From Algoriphagus alkaliphilus (GTDB taxonomy: Bacteria; Bacteroidota; Bacteroidia; Cytophagales; Cyclobacteriaceae), in the NCBI RefSeq assembly GCF_900103735.1, contig NZ_FMXE01000005.1, positions 172,626 to 236,625 on the forward strand: a stretch of 64,000 nt of DNA. The letters run 5' to 3'. The notes under the pieces were generated by a model that saw only the letters and a program-made list of their open reading frames with translations, searched no databases and was not told where the DNA came from. The translations under genes and the position numbers were made by a program. Shown piece by piece: positions 35,734-45,177 of this stretch (position 1 is the first letter of the stretch; each line of letters opens with the position of its first letter).

Positions 35734-37947
35734 ATGGAAGAAGCGTTGATTTATATGATCCCCGCACTTGGGGTAGTTGGCCTGATTGTCATGGCCATCA
35801 AATCTGCTTGGGTAGTCAAACAAGACACCGGAGACAAAAACATGGTCGAGCTTGCCGGCTACATAGCTGACGGAGCAATGGCGTTTTTGAGAGCGGAGTG
35901 GAAAGTGCTTTCGTATTTCGCAGTTATTGCTGCTATAGTATTAGGCTGGTCAGGGATGCTGGTGGAGACCTCACATCCTACGATCACCATTTCCTTCATC
36001 ATTGGCGCATTCCTTTCTGCTTTTGCAGGCTATATCGGAATGAAAATCGCAACCAAAGCCAATGTGAGAACTACACAAGCCGCACGAACCAGTTTGAAGC
36101 ATGCGCTTAAAGTGTCCTTTACAGGCGGCTCAGTGATGGGACTTGGAGTTGCCGGATTGGCAGTTTTGGGAATGGGATCCTTGTTTATCGTCCTCTATCA
36201 AGTATTTGTGGTCAGTACAGGTGCCGGAGTCAACGGTCTGGAAATGGAAAAAGTCCTGGAAGTGTTGGCCGGATTCTCACTTGGTGCTGAGTCAATCGCC
36301 CTTTTTGCCCGTGTGGGCGGAGGTATCTATACTAAGGCTGCCGATGTCGGAGCTGACTTGGTAGGAAAAGTGGAAGCAGGAATCCCTGAAGATGATGTAA
36401 GAAACCCTGCCACAATCGCAGATAACGTGGGTGACAACGTAGGTGACGTTGCCGGAATGGGTGCAGATTTGTTCGGTTCGTATGTAGCTACAATTCTTGC
36501 TACAATGGTTCTTGGCCGTGAGATTGTTTCTTTGGATGCTTTTGGAGGAATAGCTCCAATTCTCCTACCTATGGTTTTGGCTGGTTTAGGTATCGTTTTT
36601 TCCATCATGGGAATGGCTTTCGTCACCATCAAAGATGAAAAAGGCGACGTGCAAAAAGCCCTGAACATGGGTAACTGGTCTTCTATCGTATTTACTGGTA
36701 TAGCCTCTTTCTTCGTGGTGAATTACATGCTTCCTGAAACACTTTCCATCCGGGGCTATGAATTCACCAACATGGACGTATTCTATGCAATCATTTTGGG
36801 ATTGGTAGTCGGTACATTGATGTCTATCATCACCGAGTATTATACTGCCATGGGCAAGCGCCCAGTTTTATCAATCATCAAGCAGTCAGGAACCGGTCAC
36901 GCAACCAATATCATCGGTGGCTTGGCAGTGGGTATGGAATCTACCGTTCTTCCAATTCTTGTTTTGGCAGGTGGTATCTATGGGGCTTATGAATTTGCAG
37001 GATTATATGGTGTGGCAATCGCCGCAGCAGGTATGATGGCTACTACTGCCATGCAATTGGCAATTGATGCCTTTGGCCCAATTGCCGATAATGCCGGTGG
37101 TATTGCCGAAATGAGCCAGCTTCCAGAGGAAGTCCGTGGACGTACGGATATCTTGGATGCAGTGGGAAATACCACAGCAGCTACAGGAAAAGGCTTTGCC
37201 ATTGCTTCTGCTGCTTTGACTTCTTTGGCATTGTTTGCTGCTTTCGTCGGAATTGCAAAAATCGATGCAATTGACATCTACAAAGCCCCTGTACTCGCCG
37301 GACTCTTTGTCGGAGGCATGATTCCGTTTATTTTCTCCTCCCTTTGTATTGCGGCGGTAGGCCGTGCTGCGATGGACATGGTGAATGAGGTGAGAAGACA
37401 ATTCCGGGAGATTCCGGGAATCATGGAATACAAGGCAAAGCCAGAATACGAAAAATGCGTGGAGATTTCCACCAAAGCATCAATTCGTGAAATGATCGCC
37501 CCGGGAGCAATCGCATTGCTTTCCCCAATCATCATTGGCTTTGCATTTGGCCCGGAAGTATTGGGTGGCACACTTGCAGGTGTGACAGTTTCGGGTGTGT
37601 TGATGGGAATTTTCCAATCCAACGCCGGTGGTGCTTGGGATAATGCCAAGAAGTCATTTGAAAAAGGCGTGGAAATCAACGGTGAGATGTATTACAAAAA
37701 GTCAGAACCACACAAGGCTTCGGTGACTGGTGACACCGTAGGTGATCCATTCAAAGATACTTCAGGTCCATCTATGAACATCCTGATCAAATTGATGTCA
37801 ATCGTCGCCCTTGTTATTGCTCCCCACATTTCCGAAGGAACCCATAGCCCGGTGGTTGAGAATGCCGTGAAAAAAGAAGTGAAAAAAGAAATCAAAATCG
37901 TGGATGGCAAAAAAGTCGAAACTGAGACTATCACAATTACGAGATAA
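35734..37947 (+). CDS. hppA: Membrane-bound K+-dependent pyrophosphatase
   Basis: A 737-residue polytopic protein that couples pyrophosphate hydrolysis to export of H+ and/or Na+. Substrate-site signatures are present: [20 protein letters not shown], then [19 protein letters not shown]. Later, [10 protein letters not shown] carries Ala where K+-independent enzymes have Lys (GNTTK), so this is the K+-dependent type, which in Bacteroidota is often Na+-pumping. The ion itself cannot be fixed from what I can see. The C-terminus ends in a charged [13 protein letters not shown] tail. Single gene with its own promoter and terminator. Confidence 0.96.
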   Translation: MEEALIYMIPALGVVGLIVMAIKSAWVVKQDTGDKNMVELAGYIADGAMAFLRAEWKVLSYFAVIAAIVLGWSGMLVETSHPTITISFIIGAFLSAFAGYIGMKIATKANVRTTQAARTSLKHALKVSFTGGSVMGLGVAGLAVLGMGSLFIVLYQVFVVSTGAGVNGLEMEKVLEVLAGFSLGAESIALFARVGGGIYTKAADVGADLVGKVEAGIPEDDVRNPATIADNVGDNVGDVAGMGADLFGSYVATILATMVLGREIVSLDAFGGIAPILLPMVLAGLGIVFSIMGMAFVTIKDEKGDVQKALNMGNWSSIVFTGIASFFVVNYMLPETLSIRGYEFTNMDVFYAIILGLVVGTLMSIITEYYTAMGKRPVLSIIKQSGTGHATNIIGGLAVGMESTVLPILVLAGGIYGAYEFAGLYGVAIAAAGMMATTAMQLAIDAFGPIADNAGGIAEMSQLPEEVRGRTDILDAVGNTTAATGKGFAIASAALTSLALFAAFVGIAKIDAIDIYKAPVLAGLFVGGMIPFIFSSLCIAAVGRAAMDMVNEVRRQFREIPGIMEYKAKPEYEKCVEISTKASIREMIAPGAIALLSPIIIGFAFGPEVLGGTLAGVTVSGVLMGIFQSNAGGAWDNAKKSFEKGVEINGEMYYKKSEPHKASVTGDTVGDPFKDTSGPSMNILIKLMSIVALVIAPHISEGTHSPVVENAVKKEVKKEIKIVDGKKVETETITITR

Positions 37948-37971
37948 TTTAACCAATCAACCAAAATGCTA

Positions 37972-38010
37972 AACCGTCTCTGAGCTTCAGGGGCGGTTTT
38001 TTTTATTTTT
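37972..38010 (+). terminator. Rho-independent terminator of hppA
   Basis: A 12-bp stem with two or three G-T pairs, AACCGTCTCTGA (37972-37983) and TCAGGGGCGGTT (37987-37998), then a run of T (to about 38010). It lies 25 bp after the hppA stop. Confidence 0.82.
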
Positions 38011-38020
38011 CGAAATAAAA

Positions 38021-38051
38021 GACCTGTCAGGTTTTGAAAACCTGACAGGTC
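38021..38051. repeat. Dispersed palindrome, GACCTGTCAGG type, copy 1
   Basis: A near-perfect 31-base palindrome with arms GACCTGTCAGGTTTT and AAAACCTGACAGGTC. Related copies are at 43473-43503 and 55854-55884, each just after the 3' end of a plus-strand gene. The downstream sequence to 38160 contains another common Bacteroidota intergenic pattern (ATCTGTGATTATCTGTGGGA, compare about 45085-45125). Confidence 0.85.
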
Positions 38052-38166
38052 TGAACGCTTGCAGATTCCAATTAAGACCAAGGATTCTAAATTTAAGAAA
38101 TGGGTCAATCTGTGAAAATCCGTGCATTTATCTGTGATTATCTGTGGGAACAATTAACTTCCGTTC

Positions 38167-39471
38167 ATGAAGAAAATACTCTTTGGTCTACTAATCGCCC
38201 TTTCCTCCTGCACGGTTCAAAAAATCAATTCTTCGCTGAAAAAATCAGAAGTGTTTGACAAAGGTCACTTCGGCTTCATGCTCGTTGATCCGGAGAAGGA
38301 AAAACCGCTGGTAGAGATTAATTCTGCAAAGTATTTCATCCCAGCATCCAATACCAAACTTTTTACATTTTACACTGCCTATTCCATTTTGGGAGACGGA
38401 TTGGTCAATGGCTTGAATTATCTGGAGCGGGGTGATTCCCTGATTTTCTGGGGAACTGGAGATCCGAGTTTTCTGCATCCGGATTTGAAAAATGACAAGG
38501 TCTTGGAGTTTTTAAAAAACTCGAAAAAAGACCTTTATCTGCTGGATAACTTTAATCAAGTTTCAGCTTTTGGTTCGGGGTGGTCATGGGATTGGTACAA
38601 TGCCTACTATGCTACTGAGCGGTCGGCATTTCCTATTTATGGAAACGTGGTTCGCTTTGAGAAAGAGAAAGAAGCGCAACGAATTGCTGTAATACCAGAG
38701 CGTTTCAGGACCTTTCTTTCAGGTCAGGAAACTAAAAACTGGCAAGGATATCAGTTTAGAAGAGATCGTTTTTCAAACCTTTTCAGCTATCAAATTAGCT
38801 ATGAGTCCACTGAGGCAATTCAAACGGACATTCCCTTTATCACTTCTGGAGAGTTAGTCAGGATGATGTTGTCTGAGGAATTAGGAAAACCGGTTACTCT
38901 AATCCAAAATCCCTCCTACTTTGGGCTTGAACCCCAAAAACTCCAAACAGCTCCTGCTGACAGCATCTATTCCCAAATGATGAAAATCAGCGACAATTTT
39001 CTCGCCGAGCAATTAATGCTACTGGTCTCTGATCAATTGAACAACACCCTAAGCATAGCAGATGCCATCGAATACGCAAAGGAAAATCTGTTACAGGATT
39101 TGCCGGATGAAGTGATTTGGTATGACGGCTCGGGGCTTTCTGCGAGAAACATGTTTACCCCCAGATCTATCATTTCGCTTTTGGGTAAAATCCGTGAAGA
39201 AGTGCCCTTGGAGAAGATCAAAGCTTATTTCCCGGCAGGCGGAGAATCAGGAACAATCCGGAATTGGTACAAAGCCGACGAAGGTCAAGCTCCATATATC
39301 TATGCCAAAACCGGTAGCCTCAGCATGGCCACTTCGCTAAGCGGATATCTGATCACCAAAAGCGGCAAGATTCTTCATTTCTCCTGCATGATGAATAATT
39401 ATCAAATTCCTTCCAATGACCTGAAAAATGAACTTCAGAAGATGCTTTATTTTATCCATGATAAATATTAG
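38167..39471 (+). CDS. dacB: D-alanyl-D-alanine carboxypeptidase/endopeptidase (PBP4 type, S13)
   Basis: A 434-residue protein that trims or cleaves peptidoglycan cross-links. The N-terminus is a lipoprotein signal (LLIALSSC, Cys15). The three penicillin-binding motifs are visible: SNTK (Ser61 nucleophile, Lys64), SDN near residue 275 (KISDNFLAEQL), and KTG at 381-383 (AKTGSLSMATSLSGY). Length fits the S13 family. It is expected in the periplasm, tethered to a membrane. The YhcG gene starts 3 bp after its stop, so the two may be co-transcribed although unrelated in function. Confidence 0.9.
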   Translation: MKKILFGLLIALSSCTVQKINSSLKKSEVFDKGHFGFMLVDPEKEKPLVEINSAKYFIPASNTKLFTFYTAYSILGDGLVNGLNYLERGDSLIFWGTGDPSFLHPDLKNDKVLEFLKNSKKDLYLLDNFNQVSAFGSGWSWDWYNAYYATERSAFPIYGNVVRFEKEKEAQRIAVIPERFRTFLSGQETKNWQGYQFRRDRFSNLFSYQISYESTEAIQTDIPFITSGELVRMMLSEELGKPVTLIQNPSYFGLEPQKLQTAPADSIYSQMMKISDNFLAEQLMLLVSDQLNNTLSIADAIEYAKENLLQDLPDEVIWYDGSGLSARNMFTPRSIISLLGKIREEVPLEKIKAYFPAGGESGTIRNWYKADEGQAPYIYAKTGSLSMATSLSGYLITKSGKILHFSCMMNNYQIPSNDLKNELQKMLYFIHDKY

Positions 39472-39474
39472 CAG

Positions 39475-40485
39475 ATGAAAATCGAGAATAATAACACTTC
39501 ATATTTAGGCCTAAAATCGCAAATCTCGGAACTACTCCTCTTAGGCCGAGAGCAAGCAGGTAGAGCCATCAATGCAATCCTAGTTCAAACTTACTGGCAA
39601 ATCGGAAGGCATATTGTTGAATTTGAACAGAATGGCAAAGACAAAGCTGAGTATGGGTCTGAGTTGCTAGATCGTCTTTCGAGAGATCTTTCAATGGAGT
39701 TTGGGAAGGGTTTCAGTAGGTCAAATTTATTTCAGATCAGACAATTTTATCTGAAATTTCCAAAAATCCAGACACTGTCTGGACAATTGAATTGGAGCCA
39801 CTATGTAGAAATAATTAAGTCGGATCATGACCTAGAGATAGGTTTCTACATCAAACAATGTGAAAAGGAAAATTGGAGCGTAAGGGAGTTGAAACGTCAA
39901 ATGAAGAGCATGCTTTTTCACCGAATCGCAGTCAGCAAGGATAAGCAAACCATTCTTTCTCTTTCAGAAAAAGGTGCTGAAATCCAACTTCCATCAGATA
40001 TCATCAAAGATCCTTTTGTTTTTGAGTTTCTTGGAATACCAAATTCCATGTCCTATTCTGAAGGCGAACTTGAGTCTAAACTCATTCAAAACCTTCAGAA
40101 TTTTCTCCTCGAACTCGGTAAAGGTTTTGCATTTATTGGTCGACAATATAGAATCAGTCTAGCAGGCAGGCACTTTTTTGTTGACCTGGTTTTTTACCAT
40201 CGCATTCTCAAGTGCTTTGTTTTGATCGATTTGAAGCGAGGGGAAATCGATCATCAGGATGTGGGGCAAATGAACCTTTACCTGAATTACTTCCGAAAAG
40301 AAGAAAATACTGAAGGTGACAATCCTCCCATTGGAATCGTACTTGGGGCTTATAAAGACCAAATCTTGGTTGAGTACGCGACTGAAAACATTAGTAATCA
40401 ACTTTTTGTAAGTAAATACCAACTCTTTCTACCAGATAAAAAACAGTTGGCAGCTGAATTAGAAAAACTACTAGACCTTGAATAA
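39475..40485 (+). CDS. YhcG-type PD-(D/E)XK nuclease domain protein (DUF1016)
   Basis: A 336-residue protein. The N-terminal DUF1016_N helical part includes ILVQTYWQIGRHIVEFEQNG, SRDLSMEFGKGFSRSNLFQI and LNWSHYVEIIK. The C-terminal DUF1016 nuclease-like domain has FVDLVFYHRILKCFVLIDLK at about 235-254, where the Asp and the D-x-K form the PD-(D/E)XK core. The family occurs as mobile orphan genes in many bacteria and is suspected in DNA transactions or defence; its function is not established. It sits between cell-wall and peptidase genes with very short gaps (3 and 5 bp). Confidence 0.9.
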   Translation: MKIENNNTSYLGLKSQISELLLLGREQAGRAINAILVQTYWQIGRHIVEFEQNGKDKAEYGSELLDRLSRDLSMEFGKGFSRSNLFQIRQFYLKFPKIQTLSGQLNWSHYVEIIKSDHDLEIGFYIKQCEKENWSVRELKRQMKSMLFHRIAVSKDKQTILSLSEKGAEIQLPSDIIKDPFVFEFLGIPNSMSYSEGELESKLIQNLQNFLLELGKGFAFIGRQYRISLAGRHFFVDLVFYHRILKCFVLIDLKRGEIDHQDVGQMNLYLNYFRKEENTEGDNPPIGIVLGAYKDQILVEYATENISNQLFVSKYQLFLPDKKQLAAELEKLLDLE

Positions 40486-40490
40486 TCTCT

Positions 40491-42563
40491 ATGATACGAT
40501 TCCCTCTGTTTCTGGTCGCTTTCCTCCTTTTCTCCCAATCCCTCTTCGCCCAAACCTTCACCATGGAGCAGGTAGGGAAATTCAGTTTCCCCTCAGAACT
40601 CGTCTCCTCACCGACAGAGGAGGCAATTGCATGGGCAATGAATGAACAGGGAAATCGGAACGTCTATTGGGCAAAAGGACCTGATTTTTCCCCAGAAAAA
40701 CTTACCCAATTCCATGAGGACGACGGTCAGGAAATCAGCAGTTTGCAATTTTCTCCTGACGGAAAATGGCTGGTATTTGTGCGAGGTGGAGATCACGGAG
40801 GAGGAAATTACTCTTCCACGGTCAATGCCCAAAACCTCCCCCAACTTCCAAAAGTCGAAATCTGGAAAATCAATCTGGAATCCAAAAAAGCCGAAATTCT
40901 GACCGAAGGAGATGATATTTCTTTGGGCTTTCCCCATCAATTGGTCTATCTGAAAGGTGGTCAAGTATGGAAAGCTGATTTGGATGGTGAAGAAAAATCT
41001 GTACAACTATTTCAGATCAAGGGTAATGTTAACTCAGCTGTATTTTCCCCTGACGGAAAGCAATTGGCATTTACCGTCAACCGAGGCGGACATCAACTAT
41101 TGGGAATTTACAGAGATGAACAAACGCCAATTCAGTTTTTGGCAGCTTCCTTCCACCGGGATTCCAATCCAAAATGGTCTCCTGACGGAAAGCAGGTCGC
41201 ATTTATCCGTACCCGAGGAGGTCAGGGCGCAGCTTTTCCATTGCTTGAACCCCGGCACATTCCTTGGGAAATCTGGGTTGCAAACGTGGAAACCGGTGAA
41301 GAAAAGAAACTTTGGAAAGCTCCTGAAACGCTTCGAGGCTCCTTTTCACCCGGATTTTTCGACTTTTCCGGCAACTCGGAATTAGTCTTTCAATCCTATG
41401 AAGACGGCTGGCAACATCTCTATTCTTTGGATATCCTTTCGGGAAAAACGCAAATCCTGACTCCTGGCGACTTCATGGTGGAGCAGGTGAAAATAAGTTC
41501 GGATCGGAAAAAAGTGGTTTTCTCAGCCAATTCAGGGCCTCACAACCAAGATCTGGATCGACGGCATATTGGTTCGGTCGATTTGGTTTCCAAAAAATTG
41601 AATTGGGAAACATCAGGAAACGGCATTGAAGCTTATCCAGTTAATATCGGAAAAGAAGGCAAAATGGCCTTTTTTTCAGCTACTCCACAACGTTCCCACT
41701 TGGTTGCCATTAAAACAGGCAGTACTTACAAACTCCTTCAAGAATCCACAATTCCCTCAGACTTTCCACAGGCCAAATTAGTCACTCCAAAGCAGGTGAA
41801 ATTCACCGCTCCCGACGGCACGACAGTCTATGGCCAACTTTTCGAAAAGAACGGTGGCGCTGCCAAAAAGCCCGGAGTCGTATTTGTCCACGGAGGTCCG
41901 CAGCGGCAGATGCTGTTGGGTTGGAGCTACATGGATTACTACTCCAATGCCTATGCCCTGAATCAGTATTTGGCAGAACTGGGTTTTGTGGTGCTCTCGA
42001 TCAATTACCGATTGGGTATCGGCTACGGCTATGAATTTCACCGACCCGCCTATGGCTACTATCAGGGAGCTGTCGAATATCAGGACATCAAAGCAGGAGG
42101 AGAATTTCTGGCTGCTTTGCCTCAGGTGAATCCGGAGAAAATCGGAATCTACGGAGGCAGCTATGGAGGATATTTAACCGCCTTGGCCCTGGCGCGGGAC
42201 TCCAAACTTTTCAAAGTCGGCGTGGACATTCATGGCGTTCATGATCTGGATAGCCGTTATGAATTACCTGACGGCTATGAGGTCGCTCCTGATTATGAAA
42301 AAGCCAAGGAGATCGCATGGAAGTCATCGCCGATGGCTGATTTGGACACTTGGGCCAGCCCTGTGTTATTCATTCATTCCGACGATGACCGCAATGTCAA
42401 CGTGAGCCAAACCACCGATCTGATCCGGAGATTTGAGGAAATGAACAAATCGTATGAATCGATTTTTATCCCCGGAGATACGCATCACTGGATGAAATGG
42501 AGCAACATGGTTCGCGTGCATCAGGCCACGGCGGATTTCCTGAAAAAGCATTTGATGGATTAA
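40491..42563 (+). CDS. S9 family prolyl oligopeptidase-like serine peptidase
   Basis: A 690-residue secreted peptidase with signal peptide FPLFLVAFLLFSQSLFAQ. The N-terminal two-thirds is a PD40/WD40-like beta-propeller (repeated FSPDGKWL, FSPDGKQLAF, WSPDGKQVAF). The C-terminal alpha/beta-hydrolase domain has the nucleophile Ser in GIYGGSYGGY (near residue 556), the acid in HSDDDRNVNVSQT (near 630) and His in GDTHHWMKW (near 663). Relatives are dipeptidyl or acylaminoacyl peptidases in the periplasm. Five bases separate it from the YhcG stop. Confidence 0.92.
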   Translation: MIRFPLFLVAFLLFSQSLFAQTFTMEQVGKFSFPSELVSSPTEEAIAWAMNEQGNRNVYWAKGPDFSPEKLTQFHEDDGQEISSLQFSPDGKWLVFVRGGDHGGGNYSSTVNAQNLPQLPKVEIWKINLESKKAEILTEGDDISLGFPHQLVYLKGGQVWKADLDGEEKSVQLFQIKGNVNSAVFSPDGKQLAFTVNRGGHQLLGIYRDEQTPIQFLAASFHRDSNPKWSPDGKQVAFIRTRGGQGAAFPLLEPRHIPWEIWVANVETGEEKKLWKAPETLRGSFSPGFFDFSGNSELVFQSYEDGWQHLYSLDILSGKTQILTPGDFMVEQVKISSDRKKVVFSANSGPHNQDLDRRHIGSVDLVSKKLNWETSGNGIEAYPVNIGKEGKMAFFSATPQRSHLVAIKTGSTYKLLQESTIPSDFPQAKLVTPKQVKFTAPDGTTVYGQLFEKNGGAAKKPGVVFVHGGPQRQMLLGWSYMDYYSNAYALNQYLAELGFVVLSINYRLGIGYGYEFHRPAYGYYQGAVEYQDIKAGGEFLAALPQVNPEKIGIYGGSYGGYLTALALARDSKLFKVGVDIHGVHDLDSRYELPDGYEVAPDYEKAKEIAWKSSPMADLDTWASPVLFIHSDDDRNVNVSQTTDLIRRFEEMNKSYESIFIPGDTHHWMKWSNMVRVHQATADFLKKHLMD

Positions 42564-42567
42564 TTTT

Positions 42568-42627
42568 GGTCAACGGTCATCAGACCACGGTCAACAGCTG
42601 TGGTCAGTGGACTGTCGACAGTTGACG
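42568..42627. repeat. Degenerate GTCAAC...GTTGAC palindromic repeat
   Basis: About 60 bp with outer arms GTCAACGGTC (42569-42578) and GACAGTTGAC (42617-42626) and inner GTCAACAGCTG and GTGGACTGTCGACAG segments. It shares the GACTGTCGACAGT core with the TATCCGC elements (19441, 63748, 63915) and with 44711-44755, but lacks TATCCGC ends. Confidence 0.6.
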
Positions 42628-42632
42628 AAAAT

Positions 42633-43022
42633 ATGCTACACCTCAAATCCCTTCACCACATCGCCATCATCTGCTCAGATTATGTGCGATCCAAGAGATT
42701 CTATACTGAAGTGTTGGGTTTCAGCATCATTCAGGAAGTTTACCGAGCTGAGCGGAAGTCCTACAAATTGAATCTAGAACTGAACGGGAATTACTTGATC
42801 GAGCTTTTCTCATTTCCCAATCCTCCAAAGCGGGTTTCAAGACCCGAAGCCTGCGGACTCAGACATTTGGCATTTGAAGTGGGAAGTATCGAAGAATCTA
42901 TCACCTTTTTGGTCAAATCAGGAATTAACCCTGAACCCATTCGAGTAGACGAACATACCGTTAAGCGCTTCACTTTTTTCGCTGATCCGGATGATTTACC
43001 GATTGAACTTTACGAACTTTAA
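42633..43022 (+). CDS. gloA2: VOC family metalloprotein, YaeR/SMU1112c type (glyoxalase I-like)
   Basis: A 129-residue protein from the ATG at 42633; the open frame reaches back to 42600, but that part lies inside a repeat. Sequence hallmarks of the YaeR-like VOC group run along its length: LHHIAIICSDYVRSKRFYTE at the start, YRAERKSYKLNLELNG, IELFSFPNPPKRVSRPEACG, LRHLAFEV, then RFTFFADPDDLPIELYEL. His in HHIAI, Glu in IELFSF, His in RHLAFEV and Glu in IELYEL are the expected metal ligands. The reaction is not established for the family. The DUF1801 gene follows after 2 bp. Confidence 0.9.
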   Translation: MLHLKSLHHIAIICSDYVRSKRFYTEVLGFSIIQEVYRAERKSYKLNLELNGNYLIELFSFPNPPKRVSRPEACGLRHLAFEVGSIEESITFLVKSGINPEPIRVDEHTVKRFTFFADPDDLPIELYEL

Positions 43023-43024
43023 TC

Positions 43025-43456
43025 ATGGCAGAAAACAAAACCCAACCAACCGACGCTTCAGTGGATGATTTCCTCAACAGCACCGAACATCCTCAAAAGC
43101 GGGCAGATTCTTTTTCCCTGAAAAAAATCTTGGAAGATGTTACCGGTGAGAAAGCCGTGATGTGGGGAGAATCGATCGTGGGATTTGGAAAGTACCACTA
43201 CCACTACGAAAGCGGAAGAAAAGGTGAGTTTCTCATCGCTGGTTTTGCTCCACGAAAGGCCGCTATTTCACTTTACCTGCTTGGCTGTATGGAGACGAAA
43301 TTTGAGGAACTCATGGCTAATCTCGGCAAACACAAAACCGGAGCTTCCTGCATCTACTTCAACAAGCTTTCTGACCTGAATGAGGGAGTTCTGCGTGATC
43401 TGATCAAAAAGTCTTATGACTTCATGAAGGAAAAATATCCACTTCCGAAAGCTTAG
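43025..43456 (+). CDS. DUF1801 domain protein
   Basis: A 143-residue soluble protein. VDDFLNSTEHPQKRADSFSL, then GEKAVMWGESIVGFGKYHYH, IAGFAPRKAAISLYLLGC and TGASCIYFNKLSDLNEGVLR match the DUF1801 (YdhG-like) fold, a small alpha/beta protein related to the frataxin-like group. Function is unknown. It is coupled to the VOC gene (2-bp gap). The transcript ends near a 31-base palindrome that may act as a terminator. Confidence 0.88.
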   Translation: MAENKTQPTDASVDDFLNSTEHPQKRADSFSLKKILEDVTGEKAVMWGESIVGFGKYHYHYESGRKGEFLIAGFAPRKAAISLYLLGCMETKFEELMANLGKHKTGASCIYFNKLSDLNEGVLRDLIKKSYDFMKEKYPLPKA

Positions 43457-43472
43457 ACTTACCAAAAAAAAG

Positions 43473-43503
43473 ACCTGCCAGGTTTTAAAAACTTGGCAGG
43501 TCT
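43473..43503. repeat. Dispersed palindrome, GACCTGCCAGG type, copy 2
   Basis: Arms GACCTGCCAGGTTTT and AAAACTTGGCAGGTC with one mismatch. It lies between two convergent genes, preceded by an A run (43464-43472), so on the minus strand a T run would follow the stem. It could serve as a terminator. Confidence 0.8.
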
Positions 43504-43506
43504 GAG

Positions 43507-44100
43507 TCAGGCAATCCCCTCAATCAGTTGTTGCGCTTCCTCGAGTGATCGCTTGTATTTTTTTATCGTTATTCTTCCAAAAACATAGATGGCAATTAGC
43601 CCCAATGGCACGTAAGCCAACCAAAATGTCGGTTCGAGAATCAAATCTTTTTTACCAAGCAATTCTGCCAAAGGAGGTAAAATACTGATTGCAAAAAGAC
43701 CAGAAAGCAGCAAATTGAAGCGTTGAAACTTCCAGAAAAAGACTTTGTCCTTTTTGAATTTTTCAACTAAAATCGATGGACTTTCATCGGTAATTTTCCA
43801 CCTACTCAATCTTGCCAATGTCCACAGACTGATAATCGGTAAAATGATCATCACTGTTGTATTGAAAATTGCCAAAACCTGATTGATGGGCAATTCGAGT
43901 TCTTCAATTTTGGAAATAAAGTAACCGGCGTACACAAAACATACTATACTACCGAAGATCTCGGGGAAATAAATGCTATTTAAGCGACTTTGGTATTGTT
44001 TTTTAGTCATTTTCATGAGTTCTTCTTTTCTGATTTTTTCCTGATTTTCTACTTTTCCGCTGAGGTCTTCCCAGAGGGTTTTCATTTCATCGAGTTCCAT
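43507..44100 (-). CDS. Four-helix membrane protein, likely ECF sigma partner
   Basis: A 197-residue protein with a cytoplasmic N-terminus (ELDEMKTLWEDLSGKVENQE) and four predicted membrane helices: about 55-70, 78-97, 131-148 and 160-178. It follows the ECF sigma gene by 11 bp. Its opening MKTLWEDLS resembles Bacteroidota proteins annotated near ECF factors. It could act as an anti-sigma-like regulator, although no classical zinc anti-sigma motif (H-x3-C-x2-C) is present. Role is inferred from position only. Confidence 0.7.
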   Translation of the reverse strand: MELDEMKTLWEDLSGKVENQEKIRKEELMKMTKKQYQSRLNSIYFPEIFGSIVCFVYAGYFISKIEELELPINQVLAIFNTTVMIILPIISLWTLARLSRWKITDESPSILVEKFKKDKVFFWKFQRFNLLLSGLFAISILPPLAELLGKKDLILEPTFWLAYVPLGLIAIYVFGRITIKKYKRSLEEAQQLIEGIA

Positions 44101-44111
44101 TTTTTGTTGAT

Positions 44112-44600
44112 TTAGTAGGTTTGAACTCCTTTTCTAAGCTTATCCTTGATCCGCGAGAGTCGCGTGCCGACGTTACTACTGCTGATTCCGACGATTTCGG
44201 CGATTTCATCGTGGCTTTTTCCTTCGAGAAAAAGGAAAACAATCCCCCTGTCCAGCAGTCCCAACTTTCGGATTTCGGCATAGAGGACTTTGAGCCGCTC
44301 TTCTAATCCAGAATCCAAATCCTCTGCAAAATCCAATTCCAATCCTTCCATGGGTACTGCAGTCACCCTTTTTTTGGACCGGTTGAGATTCGTGATTGCC
44401 GTATTCATCCCAACTCGATAAAGCCAGGTACTGGGCTTGGAGGCTTTTTTGAACTGATCAAATGACTTCCAAGTTTGGTAGACAATCTCCTGATACAAAT
44501 CCTTCTGCTCTTCCCTATCGCGCGTATAGATAGTAGTGATCTTGTAGATCAAGCCCTGATTTTGTTGGATGAGATAAATGAATTCGTCCTCGCGGTTCAT
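44112..44600 (-). CDS. ECF RNA polymerase sigma factor
   Basis: A 162-residue sigma-70 family protein. Region 2 is GLIYKITTIYTRDREEQKDL then YQEIVYQTWKSFDQF and WLYRVGMNTAITNLNR. Region 4 is LLDRGIVFLFLEGKSHDEIA then EIVGISSSNVGTRLSRIKDK, a helix-turn-helix for the -35-like element. No region 3, so it is an extracytoplasmic-function type. Followed after 11 bp by a membrane protein that could be its regulator. Start ATG at 44598-44600. Confidence 0.92.
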   Translation of the reverse strand: MNREDEFIYLIQQNQGLIYKITTIYTRDREEQKDLYQEIVYQTWKSFDQFKKASKPSTWLYRVGMNTAITNLNRSKKRVTAVPMEGLELDFAEDLDSGLEERLKVLYAEIRKLGLLDRGIVFLFLEGKSHDEIAEIVGISSSNVGTRLSRIKDKLRKGVQTY

Positions 44601-45177
44601 GTATTAGCTTTTGATCAATTAGTCTTTGCTTCGCTTAAAAAATCACACGCAACACAAACTTTATTTTTTGTATCCGCACTGATGCATGTGAATTAGATTT
44701 GGGGTATTTATAATGCGGATACACGTCAACAGACGACTGTCGACAGTCCACAGCACATTTCAACTGGAACTCAATCCTGCCATTATTAGGGTAAGTGAAG
44801 CTAAAAGAATATAAATAAACTTTAATTAAAAAAACCAGGGATAATTTAGATGAAAGCCATTTTTCTCGGTGCAAATATCTCTATGGATTGGCCGGAAGCC
44901 TGGAGACAGATGCTTCGACTACGCTCAGCACAGGCGACCACGCCACGGCGTGAAGGCGAAGAGATCCATAATTTTAGAATTTGAGTTTAGTTTTATTGGT
45001 TAAATTAATCGACTGGAAAAGAAGCTGATAATCATTCATCAAATCTACATTTCTGCAAAAAGAGCTTTAAAACCTATTAAAAAATCTGTTTAAATCTGTG
45101 TCCTTTTCTGTGGGAATCTGTGGGAACCTTTAAAAAAAAATCGGAAATCAACTTTTTGGAATCCTTAACTTCAGGCC
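44601..45177. other. Repeat-rich intergenic region between ECF sigma and GSCFA genes
   Basis: No gene is supported. At 44711-44755 is a partial relative of the TATCCGC elements (GCGGATACACGTCAACAGAC, then GACTGTCGACAGTCCACAG). At about 44895-44960 is a TTCGACTACGCTCAGCACAG stretch, a motif common in Bacteroidota intergenic DNA. At 45085-45125 is an ATCTGTG-type stretch like the one at about 38108-38152. Confidence 0.6.
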
